DNA of 12,938 nt from Clostridiales bacterium (GTDB lineage Bacteria; Bacillota; Clostridia; Oscillospirales; Butyricicoccaceae): contig SFJM01000043.1 in NCBI GenBank assembly GCA_004555915.1, forward strand, positions 1 to 12,938, read 5' to 3'. How positions within the stretch are numbered: the first letter of the stretch is position 1; each line of letters begins with the position of its first letter. A model generated the notes under the pieces. That model was not told where the DNA came from. It made no database searches and worked only from the letters and a program-made list of their open reading frames with translations. This document shows, one piece after another, positions 6,471-12,700 of this stretch. The position numbers and the translations under genes are program-made.

Positions 6471-7892
6471 ATGGGCGGATTTTTTGGCGTAGCTTCCAGG
6501 GAGGATTGTGTATTCGACCTTTTCTTTGGAACTGACTATCACTCCCACCTGGGAACCCGTCGCGGTGGTATGGCAACCTATGGTGAAAAAGGGTTTGACC
6601 GTGCCATCCATAACATCGAAAACGCACCTTTCCGTACAAAGTTTGACAAGGATGTCCAGTCAATGACGGGATATCTGGGCATTGGATGTATTTCGGACTA
6701 TGAGCCTCAGCCTCTGATTGTCCGTTCCCATCACGGAACCTATGCAATCACCACAGTCAGCAAAATCAATAACGCAAATGAAATTGTTGATACCATTTTT
6801 GGAAACGGCAATTCCCATTTCCTTGAAATGAGCGGCGGCGATGTGAACCCCACTGAGCTGGTAGCTGCCCTCATTAACCAGAAGGAAAACCTCATTGATG
6901 GTATCCGTTATGCACTGGAAACCATTGAAGGCTCCCTGATCCTGATGGTTATGACACCCAAGGGAATTTATGCGGCCCGGGACAAGCTGGGCAGAATGCC
7001 GGTTGTCATCGGTAAAAAAGAGGATGCCTACTGCATTACCTTTGAGGATTTTGCCTTCCAGAACCTCGGTTACCAGCGCTGTAAGGAACTTGGACCGGGT
7101 GAAATTGATATCGTGACGCCGGATGGTGTCAAGACACTGGTGGCACCGGGCGATAAAATGAAGATCTGCACCTTCCTTTGGGTATATTACGGCTATCCGT
7201 CCAGCTCCTATGAAGGTGTCAATGTAGAGGAAATGCGGTATCATTGCGGCGAAAAAATGGCAATGCGCGATGCCACCCGTGACAATATCAAGCCGGATAT
7301 CGTTGCCGGCGTACCGGATTCCGGTATCGCGCATGCGGTAGGCTATGCCAATGCTTCCGGTGTCCCCTTCTCCCGTCCGTTTATCAAGTATACCCCCACA
7401 TGGCCGCGTTCCTTTATGCCGACCATGCAGAGCAAGCGTAATCTGATTGCAAAGATGAAGCTGATTGCTGTACATGACCTGATTAAGGACAAGAGCCTTC
7501 TGCTGATTGATGACTCCATTGTCCGCGGCACCCAGCTGCGCGAGACCACGGAATTCCTATACCAGAGCGGTGCAAAGGAAGTCCATATCCGGCCTGCCTG
7601 CCCGCCGTTGGTCTATGGCTGCAAATATCTGAATTTCTCCCGTTCCTCCTCGGAAATGGATCTGATTACCCGTCGTGTCATTGCACGCCTGGAGGGCACG
7701 GAGGATGTACCGGAAGAAATCCTGCAGCAGTATACCGATCCGGAATCCCCGAAGTATGAACAGATGATTGAGGAAATCCGCAAGGAACTGAACTTTACTT
7801 CCCTGCATTACAACCGTCTGGATGATATGCTGGATGCAGTGGGCATTCCGAAGGAAAATATGTGTACCTATTGCTGGGATGGACGCGAATAA
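6471..7892 (+). CDS. PurF-like amidophosphoribosyltransferase paralogue lacking catalytic Cys
   Basis: A 473-aa protein with the PurF layout: N-terminal glutamine-amidotransferase-like domain (1-225) and C-terminal phosphoribosyltransferase domain (230-473). True PurF begins Met-Cys-Gly and the Cys is the glutaminase nucleophile; here it reads MGGFFG, with Gly2. The glutamine-binding RYST, NG and SDTE motifs are also gone (GIGCISDYEPQP at 70-81, HHG at 87-89, SGGD at 121-124). The PRPP loop LLIDDSIVRGTQ (344-355) and GVPDSG (280-285) are intact. Cys233, Cys384, Cys465 and Cys468 match the four FeS-cluster ligands of Bacillus PurF in order and rough position. ATG 6471 follows AGGAGG by 5 nt; an upstream extension overlaps the previous gene and is not plausible. 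It may use free ammonia, act on another acceptor or be regulatory. Calling it plain purF would be misleading. Confidence 0.85.
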   Translation: MGGFFGVASREDCVFDLFFGTDYHSHLGTRRGGMATYGEKGFDRAIHNIENAPFRTKFDKDVQSMTGYLGIGCISDYEPQPLIVRSHHGTYAITTVSKINNANEIVDTIFGNGNSHFLEMSGGDVNPTELVAALINQKENLIDGIRYALETIEGSLILMVMTPKGIYAARDKLGRMPVVIGKKEDAYCITFEDFAFQNLGYQRCKELGPGEIDIVTPDGVKTLVAPGDKMKICTFLWVYYGYPSSSYEGVNVEEMRYHCGEKMAMRDATRDNIKPDIVAGVPDSGIAHAVGYANASGVPFSRPFIKYTPTWPRSFMPTMQSKRNLIAKMKLIAVHDLIKDKSLLLIDDSIVRGTQLRETTEFLYQSGAKEVHIRPACPPLVYGCKYLNFSRSSSEMDLITRRVIARLEGTEDVPEEILQQYTDPESPKYEQMIEEIRKELNFTSLHYNRLDDMLDAVGIPKENMCTYCWDGRE

Positions 7893-7917
7893 ACCGCCTC
7901 TGTTTCCACAATATTAC

Positions 7918-7957
7918 AAAGAGCAGCCCGTAAAGGCTGCTCTTTTTGCCTTTTTAC
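7918..7957. terminator. Terminator shared by convergent genes
   Basis: An 11-bp stem (AAAGAGCAGCC at 7918-7928 with GGCTGCTCTTT at 7935-7945), loop CGTAAA, followed on the plus strand by TTTTTGCCTTTTT. It ends the PurF-like transcript and lies 8 bp beyond the stop of the convergent HTH gene, whose transcript would have only a short U-tail. Confidence 0.9.
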
Positions 7958-8538
7958 ACCCTGCGGCAATACAGGCCATGATGGTTGCAGTACCAGTACA
8001 GGATACCTCTGCCGCGGTAGAAAAAGCGTGCTTCCGCATTGCCTTCCGGATAAAGCTTCACCATTTCAAACCGGTTGGACGTGGCATAGGCAAGAAAGGA
8101 AAGATGATGCTGCTTTGTCATGGCATGGGAGGAGGTGACATACAGCTCATGCTCCATGTTCTCATACTGAATTTCATGAGCTTCATCCGCTTCCTCTGCC
8201 TCCAGTGGCGGAAGGGTAATGCCGCAGCAGGATACCATAGCCTTTCCCGCCGTATGCAGGATATTGCCGCAGACCGGACAGACATAAATGGAAGACCGCA
8301 GGATATTGGCTGCGCGGTTTGCATTGATGATCTGTTCCCCGGAAAGCAGCTCCGGTACAGACAGCTGCAATGCCCTGGCCAGCGGCTCCAACAGGGAGAT
8401 ATCCGGAAATCCCTTGCCCGTTTCCCATTTGGAAATGGTCTTATCGCTGACGCAAAGCTGCTGTGCCAGCTGTGACTGTGTCATTTTCTTCTTTTCCCGG
8501 AGCGTTTTAATGACCGCTCCTGTTACATAATTATTCAT
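7954..8538 (-). CDS. XRE helix-turn-helix fused to desulfoferrodoxin
   Basis: A 194-aa two-part protein. Residues 8-62 are an XRE/HTH_3 DNA-binding domain (IKTLREKKKMTQSQLAQQL, then DKTISKWETGKGFPD). Residues 85-194 match class I desulfoferrodoxin end to end. The desulforedoxin part has Cys87-x-x-Cys90 and Cys104-Cys105 for a FeS4 centre. The superoxide reductase part has His121, His138, His144, Cys184 and His187 for the Fe(His4Cys) centre, in the contexts SSHAMTKQHH and YCNHHGLY. The Glu-Lys pair before the first His in active enzymes is Glu119-Ala120 here, so the catalytic Lys is missing. The role may be a transcription factor that senses superoxide or redox state through iron, or a reductase bound to DNA. 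ATG 8538 fits an AGGAG 10 nt upstream; ATG 8547 is too close to that site. Fusions of this type occur in other clostridia as far as I recall. Confidence 0.88.
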   Translation of the reverse strand: MNNYVTGAVIKTLREKKKMTQSQLAQQLCVSDKTISKWETGKGFPDISLLEPLARALQLSVPELLSGEQIINANRAANILRSSIYVCPVCGNILHTAGKAMVSCCGITLPPLEAEEADEAHEIQYENMEHELYVTSSHAMTKQHHLSFLAYATSNRFEMVKLYPEGNAEARFFYRGRGILYWYCNHHGLYCRRV

Positions 8539-8562
8539 AGCTATCATGCTCCTTTCCCCCTC

Positions 8563-8591
8563 AGTGTAACCGGAACAAGCGGATATTGCAA
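8563..8591 (-). promoter_or_regulatory. Promoter of the HTH-desulfoferrodoxin gene
   Basis: Minus strand: TTGCAA (8586-8591), 17-nt spacer, TACACT (8563-8568), giving a start near 8556 and a leader of about 18 nt. Both boxes are 4/6 matches. Confidence 0.5.
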
Positions 8592-8643
8592 CCTGCGCAT
8601 CGTAGAGCGGCGACCTGCGGGCATGCACCCGCACCATATTGTC

Positions 8644-8725
8644 AAAAAAAATCCCCATCCGCCAGGTATCACAGCCCTCGCAGGATGGGGATTCTGATGT
8701 GCTATTTCAGCTGTTCAGCAGACAC
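8644..8725 (-). repeat. Terminator-bearing repeat, copy 1
   Basis: Positions 8647-8725 are about 95% identical to 9259-9338 (one substitution in the stem foot, and a small change with a one-base indel near 8699-8702). On the minus strand it contains a perfect 11-bp stem (AATCCCCATCC at 8650-8660 with 8683-8693), a 22-nt loop and a run of eight T, so it works as an intrinsic terminator. It also carries a short minus-strand reading frame end, VSAEQLK-stop, shared with copy 2. No intact gene here needs this terminator, since the 79-aa gene has its own, so this copy may be a remnant or a duplicated element. Confidence 0.75.
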
Positions 8726-8762
8726 ATGGATGTTGTCCTTTGGCTGCCATGTATACTTCCAT

Positions 8763-8799
8763 AAAAAATTGCGCATGGGGCTTTGAAAGCTCCATGCGC
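8763..8799 (-). terminator. Terminator of the 79-aa gene
   Basis: Minus-strand stem-loop: arms at 8771-8784 and 8785-8799 (GCGCATGG..GCTTT against AAAGC..CCATGCGC) with one mismatch near the middle, followed by AATTTTTT. It begins 13 nt past the stop codon. Confidence 0.85.
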
Positions 8800-8811
8800 G
8801 GTAACAGTCAG

Positions 8812-9051
8812 TTAGTTCAAATAATCGCCAACCGGACTTGAGTTATACTGTTTGATTACCTTGATGATAATGGAACCATCGGGCTGAACCGTCTGCTCTA
8901 CAATCCTGTACTGTGTGCGATTGCGTTCAAGCGTATTCTTGTACTGTTCTACTTCCTGTTCAACCTGTTTGACTGCCCAATCGTGTGCGACGTCTTCTTT
9001 TAACATAAAATGAAGAGTCTGACAAATGCAGGCCGCTTTTACTCGCTTCAT
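8812..9051 (-). CDS. Small protein of unknown function, 79 aa
   Basis: I do not recognise an assigned function. The 79-aa product starts MKRVKAACICQTLHF, has a charged helical middle (residues 19-48, EDVAHDWAVKQVEQEVEQYK) that could pack as a coiled or amphipathic helix, and ends with a beta-like segment (DGSIIIKVIKQYN) and SPVGDYLN. There is no signal peptide, membrane helix or metal motif; Cys8 and Cys10 form a CxC near the N-terminus. It is a real gene: AAGGAGG lies 10 nt before the ATG, a strong promoter and a terminator frame it tightly. I recall similar small hypothetical proteins in gut clostridia but cannot check this. The strong promoter and the hairpin in its leader suggest abundant, possibly regulated expression. 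Confidence 0.8.
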   Translation of the reverse strand: MKRVKAACICQTLHFMLKEDVAHDWAVKQVEQEVEQYKNTLERNRTQYRIVEQTVQPDGSIIIKVIKQYNSSPVGDYLN

Positions 9052-9078
9052 ACAACTGTCTCCTCCTTATAAAATGAC

Positions 9079-9115
9079 ATATAGCACGCAACTGAATTTG
9101 TACAGTTTGCTATAT
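9079..9115 (-). promoter_or_regulatory. 5' UTR hairpin of the 79-aa gene
   Basis: In the minus-strand leader ATATAGCA-AACTG pairs with CAGTT-GCG-TGCTATAT: 13 base pairs with a 3-nt GCG bulge and an 8-nt loop. It occupies most of the 69-nt leader and lies 12 nt from the GGAGG of the ribosome site. It is a candidate cis-acting translational or stability element, with no known riboswitch match. Confidence 0.5.
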
Positions 9116-9126
9116 ATTATATAAAT

Positions 9127-9154
9127 ATTATACCATATTTTGTGCAATTTTCAA
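9127..9154 (-). promoter_or_regulatory. Strong promoter of the 79-aa gene
   Basis: Minus strand: TTGAAA (9149-9154), 16-nt spacer ending in TGG, TATAAT (9127-9132). A consensus extended -10 in very AT-rich DNA; transcription should start near 9120. Confidence 0.8.
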
Positions 9155-9258
9155 AGGTAATTTTGAACAAAATTCTTCTGAAAGAAGTTTTTTACTTCTG
9201 CTTAAATAAAACGCATGATGTGATAACATATTGCATTTAACCTGATAATTCAAGATAC

Positions 9259-9338
9259 AAAAATCCCCATCCGCCAGGTATCACAGCCCTCGCATGATGG
9301 GGATTCTGATGTACTTATTTCAGCTGTTCAGCAGACAC
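9259..9338 (-). repeat. Terminator-bearing repeat, copy 2 (ends the nitroreductase gene)
   Basis: The repeat begins directly beyond the nitroreductase stop codon (9339-9341). On the minus strand it has a 10-bp stem (AATCCCCATC at 9262-9271 with 9296-9305), a 24-nt loop and a TTTTTG tail, so it serves as the terminator. It repeats the element at 8647-8725, including the loop. Confidence 0.8.
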
Positions 9339-9863
9339 TCAGTAGGTTTCCTGATGCACCTTTGTATGATCCAGTGCTTCCAGCGTATGTGCCTCCGGCT
9401 GCTGTGCCGGCATGCCCAGAACCAGAACAGCTTCCAGCTTCATATGCTCCGGATAATGCAGCAGGTTTCTCAAAAATTCCTCTGTGGAAACGCTTCCGTC
9501 AGCCGCGTCACGCAGGCGTCCCTGCAGCCAGCAGCCGCCTACACCCAGCGTATCTGCCATCAGATGCATAAAGGTCATCACAATGGAGCAGTCCTCCACG
9601 ATGGTATCCGACTTTTCGCTGTCACCCAGCACGACAATGGCAGCGTCTGCGCCATCCAGCATGCCGCCGCAGTTACGGCAGCCAGCCATTTTCTTCAGCA
9701 TGTCCTTATCCCGTACCACGATCATTTCCCACGGGTTCAGACCCTTGCCTGCAAAGGAAAGCAGGCCTGCCTGTACGATCTTTTCCAGCTTTTCCTCCGG
9801 AATTGCCTCATCGGTATACTTACGAATACTGCGACGATGCAGCAGCATATCCATCAGTTCCAT
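9339..9863 (-). CDS. Nitroreductase-family flavoprotein
   Basis: A 174-aa FMN-dependent oxidoreductase of the nitroreductase superfamily, cytoplasmic and usually dimeric, using NAD(P)H to reduce nitro compounds, quinones or related acceptors. The N-terminal FMN-phosphate motif is RRSIRKYTDEAIPEEKL (about residues 10-26). GLNPWEMIVV (about 41-50) replaces the usual RNxQPWxFIVV. Residues 90-110 (EDCSIVMTFMHLMADTLGVGG) are the family's central helix followed by CWLQG, and KVH near the C-terminus is also typical. I chose ATG 9863 because GGATGG is 8 nt upstream; the frame has another ATG at 9875, but no ribosome site fits it. It has its own promoter and terminator. Two Cys in CRNCGG (about 62-67) are unusual and could be redox-active or bind a metal. 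The physiological substrate is unknown. Confidence 0.88.
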   Translation of the reverse strand: MELMDMLLHRRSIRKYTDEAIPEEKLEKIVQAGLLSFAGKGLNPWEMIVVRDKDMLKKMAGCRNCGGMLDGADAAIVVLGDSEKSDTIVEDCSIVMTFMHLMADTLGVGGCWLQGRLRDAADGSVSTEEFLRNLLHYPEHMKLEAVLVLGMPAQQPEAHTLEALDHTKVHQETY

Positions 9864-9907
9864 AATACAATCCATCCTTTCTTACCGTGATTGTTTGTTC
9901 TATCATC

Positions 9908-9936
9908 AGTGTATCACGTTACGAAAATCCGGTCAA
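9908..9936 (-). promoter_or_regulatory. Promoter of the nitroreductase gene
   Basis: Minus strand: TTGACC (9931-9936), 17-nt spacer ending in TGA, TACACT (9908-9913), an extended -10. Start near 9901, leader about 38 nt. The rest of the gap up to 10020 shows no gene or clear repeat. Confidence 0.65.
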
Positions 9937-10021
9937 TAGCTTTTATATGTCCACGATGCCGGACTGTTTCGTGTATCTCTCCCGGTAAAACCAGATTTGT
10001 ATCTCCTGTTCCGTGCGGGAA

Positions 10022-10062
10022 TAAAAACGGCATCCTGCCGGAGGCGTTCCGGGCGGGATGCC
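10022..10062 (-). terminator. Terminator of the permease-hydrolase-regulator unit
   Basis: GGCATCC (10029-10035) pairs with GGATGCC (10056-10062), extended inward by CCGG pairing (10038-10041 with 10049-10052) around a short loop. On the minus strand it is followed by GTTTTTAT. It lies about 57 nt downstream of the FCD-regulator stop. Confidence 0.8.
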
Positions 10063-10118
10063 ATAATGGTTTTGTGTTTTGTTGTTGGTTATAAATGTTG
10101 GTTTGTTCTTTGGTTTTG

Positions 10119-11123
10119 TCAGCGGTAATTGTACCGCTTCATAGATTTCTGCAGATGCTCTTCCATAAATTTTCCCGCAGCTACGGCATCACGGGATAAA
10201 ATCGCGCCATAAATCAGGCGATGCTCCTCGTAGATTTCCTGAAGCTGCTGCTGATCCGCCATGCCGGTTCCGCTGATATGCTTCATCAGATTGCCAATGG
10301 TCTGAATCATGCTGTATATCACAGAATTGCCGGAACCGGATGCAATGCACAGGTGAAATTCCATATCACAGTTGAGAAAATCCTGAAAATTCTGACTGAG
10401 ATATGCTTCATGAATTCGGTTTGAGACATCATGCAGCTTCTCCATGCAGTCCTCGCCGCCAGCCTCCGCTGTCAGCTCTGCTGCCTTTTTTTCCAGAATA
10501 TTTCGTACCATCAGAATATTTTCGATCTGTCCGCCATTGAGAAACAGCGACCAGGAAAGCGGAATGATAAAAAAATCTGCCTCGTCATTGCTGATGAAGG
10601 TCCCCTGTCCCGGACGGATGTCAATCATACCCAGAACATCCAGCACCTTCAGCGCTTCACGGATTGCGGATCTTCCCACACCCAGCTTTTCTGCCAGAAT
10701 CCGGTCAGATTCCACCTTGTCGCCTTTTTTTAATCTTTTGTCAAAAAGCTGTTCCGAGAAATACATCGTAAGACGGTACAGCAGACGATCTATATTTCCC
10801 GCCTTGGCTGCCGGCTGGGAAATATCTGCTGTGTCTTTTGTATTCGGAAGCACGCTATTCAGGCGATCCGCAAATTTCTCCGGTGTCAGACAAAACAGTG
10901 TCGGATCAATCTGCAGCTTTTCCGCCACAGTCTGCGTGACCTCATTTAGCCGGCTACCGCCCTTTGATTCCAGATTGGAAAAGGTTGCGACACACATGGA
11001 AGGCCTGCCGTCCTCCGGTGTCAGGTACTGCTGGATAAATTCCTTCTGTGTCAGAGACAGATGTCTCCGCAGCAAACGGATGTTATCTTTTTTATACGTA
11101 GAATTCCATTTAACTTCTTCCAT
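10119..11123 (-). CDS. XRE-like plus GntR/FCD double-HTH regulator
   Basis: A 334-aa transcription factor with an uncommon layout. Residues 12-80 look like an XRE-type helix-turn-helix (NIRLLRRHLSLTQKEFIQQYL, then VATFSNLES and LNEVTQTVAEKLQIDPTLF). Residues 112-178 are a GntR winged helix (DRILAEKLGVGRSAIREALKVL, then IRPGQGTFI). Residues 195-325 are an FCD effector domain with likely metal/ligand residues Asp253, His257, His301 and His323. FCD regulators usually bind carboxylic acids such as lactate. ATG 11123 was preferred because GGCGGGG lies 6 nt before it; a GTG five codons upstream has no site. It is the last gene of the unit, 46 nt after the hydrolase. A weak internal promoter (TTGATG/TATACC, 11139-11166) is possible. 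It probably controls this unit in response to the permease substrate; this is inferred from location. Confidence 0.88.
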   Translation of the reverse strand: MEEVKWNSTYKKDNIRLLRRHLSLTQKEFIQQYLTPEDGRPSMCVATFSNLESKGGSRLNEVTQTVAEKLQIDPTLFCLTPEKFADRLNSVLPNTKDTADISQPAAKAGNIDRLLYRLTMYFSEQLFDKRLKKGDKVESDRILAEKLGVGRSAIREALKVLDVLGMIDIRPGQGTFISNDEADFFIIPLSWSLFLNGGQIENILMVRNILEKKAAELTAEAGGEDCMEKLHDVSNRIHEAYLSQNFQDFLNCDMEFHLCIASGSGNSVIYSMIQTIGNLMKHISGTGMADQQQLQEIYEEHRLIYGAILSRDAVAAGKFMEEHLQKSMKRYNYR

Positions 11124-11169
11124 ACAAAACCCCGCCACGGTATATTTTTATATAGAGGAGCATCAAACG

Positions 11170-12414
11170 TTAATCCCGGTTCAAAAGATCCTGTGCCAGT
11201 TCTGCCATAATCTGGGCCGCCTTGGCCAGATCACTGTACTTGGTAAATTCTACCGGGCAATGGCTTCTGCCATCCTTGCTTGGGACAAAGACCATAACGG
11301 TCGGAATAACCTGTCCAATTTCCAGCGAGTCATGGCCCGCGCCGCTCGGCAAATACTTATAGGAATATGCGTGAGCCTTGCAGCTTTCCTCCATAATCTT
11401 CAGCATCTCTTCAGAGAGATTGACCGGAGTAATGACCAGCTTGGTATCCATTTCGTAGCTGCCGCCCATCGCAGCAGTTTCTCTGTCCAAAGCAGCTTTA
11501 ATCCGGTGCGCAATATCATTAATATTATCGTTGTTTTTGGAACGAATGTCAACCGTAAATTCAACCTTCTCCGCAACGATATTCATGCCGCCCGGTGTTG
11601 TTTTGACATATCCGACAGTAGCAACCGTGCCATCTGCCTTTTCTCTTGCCCAGTCCGCAATCTTGGAAATCACCTTGCTCGCCGCATCAGTGGCATCCAT
11701 ACGCATGTCCATTGGAGTGGTGCCTGCATGATCCGAACGTCCATGCACGGTAACCATGTACCGCTGGATGCCGACAATGCAGTCAACCAGACCGATTTCA
11801 ATGCCTTCCGCATCCAGTACCGGGCCCTGCTCAATATGTGCCTCCAGGAAGTGGCCGATAGAGCCTTTCGTCCATGCAGCATCCTGAATTTTTTCCGGAT
11901 CCAGGCCGTATTCCTTCATGGCATCATAAATGGAAATGCCGTCGGTATCCTTAAACTTACGGCAGTAATCCGCATCACGGTTGCCCAGCATCGCACCGGA
12001 GCCGAAGTAACCGGTACCGAAACGCATGCCTTCCTCATCACAGAAGCCCACTGCCACAAAGTTACGCTTCATCGGTGCGCCGGTTTCCTTCAGCAGCCTT
12101 GCCACCTCAATGGCACAGATGACACCAGCAATGCCGTCATAATCACCGCCATTGACAACCGAATCATAATGAGAGCCCATCATGACACAGGGCAGCTCCG
12201 GATTGGTTCCTTTCAGGGTGCCGATAACATTTCCTGCCGCGTCCTCGACAACCTCCATGCCTGCTTCCCGCATCAGCTCGCCAAGAAAATCCACCGCCTG
12301 GCGTGCTTCCTTTGTAAACGGGAGACGGGTGCAGCCCTCTCCCGGTGTTGCTGTGAACTGCTTCAGATGTTCCAGATCCCTTGCAACACGTCCTAAAATC
12401 TCTTCAACTTGCAT
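11170..12414 (-). CDS. M20-family amidohydrolase (allantoate/N-carbamoyl-amino-acid type)
   Basis: A 414-aa cytoplasmic metal-dependent hydrolase of the hydantoinase/carbamoylase group, which cleaves ureido or N-carbamoyl bonds to release ammonia and CO2 from allantoate, ureidoglycine or N-carbamoyl-L-amino acids. Metal and catalytic residues are His82 (GSHYDSV), Asp93 (GGDYDG), Glu127-Glu128 (CDEEGMRFG), His193 (EAHIEQGPVL) and His385 (RSHCPVEF). Substrate-domain marks are GTTPMDMRMDA (231-241) and PGGMNIV (274-280), plus SGAGHD at 357-362. Length is normal and no key residue is missing. ATG 12414 follows GTGAGGG by 5 nt; a GTG four codons upstream is less likely. It follows the small membrane protein gene by 63 nt and precedes the FCD regulator. 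No other purine or allantoin gene is visible, so I cannot choose between allantoate and carbamoyl-amino acid. Confidence 0.88.
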   Translation of the reverse strand: MQVEEILGRVARDLEHLKQFTATPGEGCTRLPFTKEARQAVDFLGELMREAGMEVVEDAAGNVIGTLKGTNPELPCVMMGSHYDSVVNGGDYDGIAGVICAIEVARLLKETGAPMKRNFVAVGFCDEEGMRFGTGYFGSGAMLGNRDADYCRKFKDTDGISIYDAMKEYGLDPEKIQDAAWTKGSIGHFLEAHIEQGPVLDAEGIEIGLVDCIVGIQRYMVTVHGRSDHAGTTPMDMRMDATDAASKVISKIADWAREKADGTVATVGYVKTTPGGMNIVAEKVEFTVDIRSKNNDNINDIAHRIKAALDRETAAMGGSYEMDTKLVITPVNLSEEMLKIMEESCKAHAYSYKYLPSGAGHDSLEIGQVIPTVMVFVPSKDGRSHCPVEFTKYSDLAKAAQIMAELAQDLLNRD

Positions 12415-12477
12415 AGTATCCCTCACTCATTTCCTACCACTCTGCCGTATGATACTGGGGGATGTATCTGCCAGCAG

Positions 12478-12678
12478 TTATTTCTTTAATTTGCTCAGAA
12501 TATAAACCTCAACCGGTGAATAAAGCATTGCCACAACAATCAGGACAAATCCAATTGTACAGAGAATGGATGCCCCGGTATACAAGCCTGCCATAATCAT
12601 CGCAAATGCGACCATAATCACAATAAATGCAATGGTCAGGCCGCCTGCCTTGGTTTGAAAAAAGCCTTTCTGTTCCAT
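12478..12678 (-). CDS. Small two-helix membrane protein, 66 aa
   Basis: I do not recognise a family. The 66-aa product has two hydrophobic segments (about 12-33 and 36-54) joined by a short GLYTGAS turn, a short polar N-terminus (MEQKGFFQTK) and a basic C-terminus (SKLKK), which suggests both ends face the cytoplasm. The ATG at 12678 follows GGAGG by 9 nt. It starts 22 nt after the permease stop codon and precedes the hydrolase, so it is most likely co-transcribed and could be a small subunit or stabiliser of the permease. Small membrane partners of this kind are known for other carboxylate transporters; the assignment here is inference. Confidence 0.75.
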   Translation of the reverse strand: MEQKGFFQTKAGGLTIAFIVIMVAFAMIMAGLYTGASILCTIGFVLIVVAMLYSPVEVYILSKLKK

Positions 12679-12700
12679 TTCACATTTCCTCCATTCACAA

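Noticed and set aside
6660..7475. 271-codon open frame on the minus strand
   Set aside because: Antisense to the PurF-like gene, with no recognisable domain or expression signal.
8647..9338. Two repeat copies as ends of a transposon or a CRISPR remnant
   Set aside because: The copies are in direct orientation, contain terminator stems, have no target duplications that I can see, and enclose ordinary gene sequence without a transposase; two copies are not a CRISPR array.
10444..12396. 650-codon open frame on the plus strand
   Set aside because: It lies antisense to the FCD regulator and the M20 hydrolase, both of which have clear family motifs; its translation is Ser/Arg/His/Cys rich without recognisable domains.
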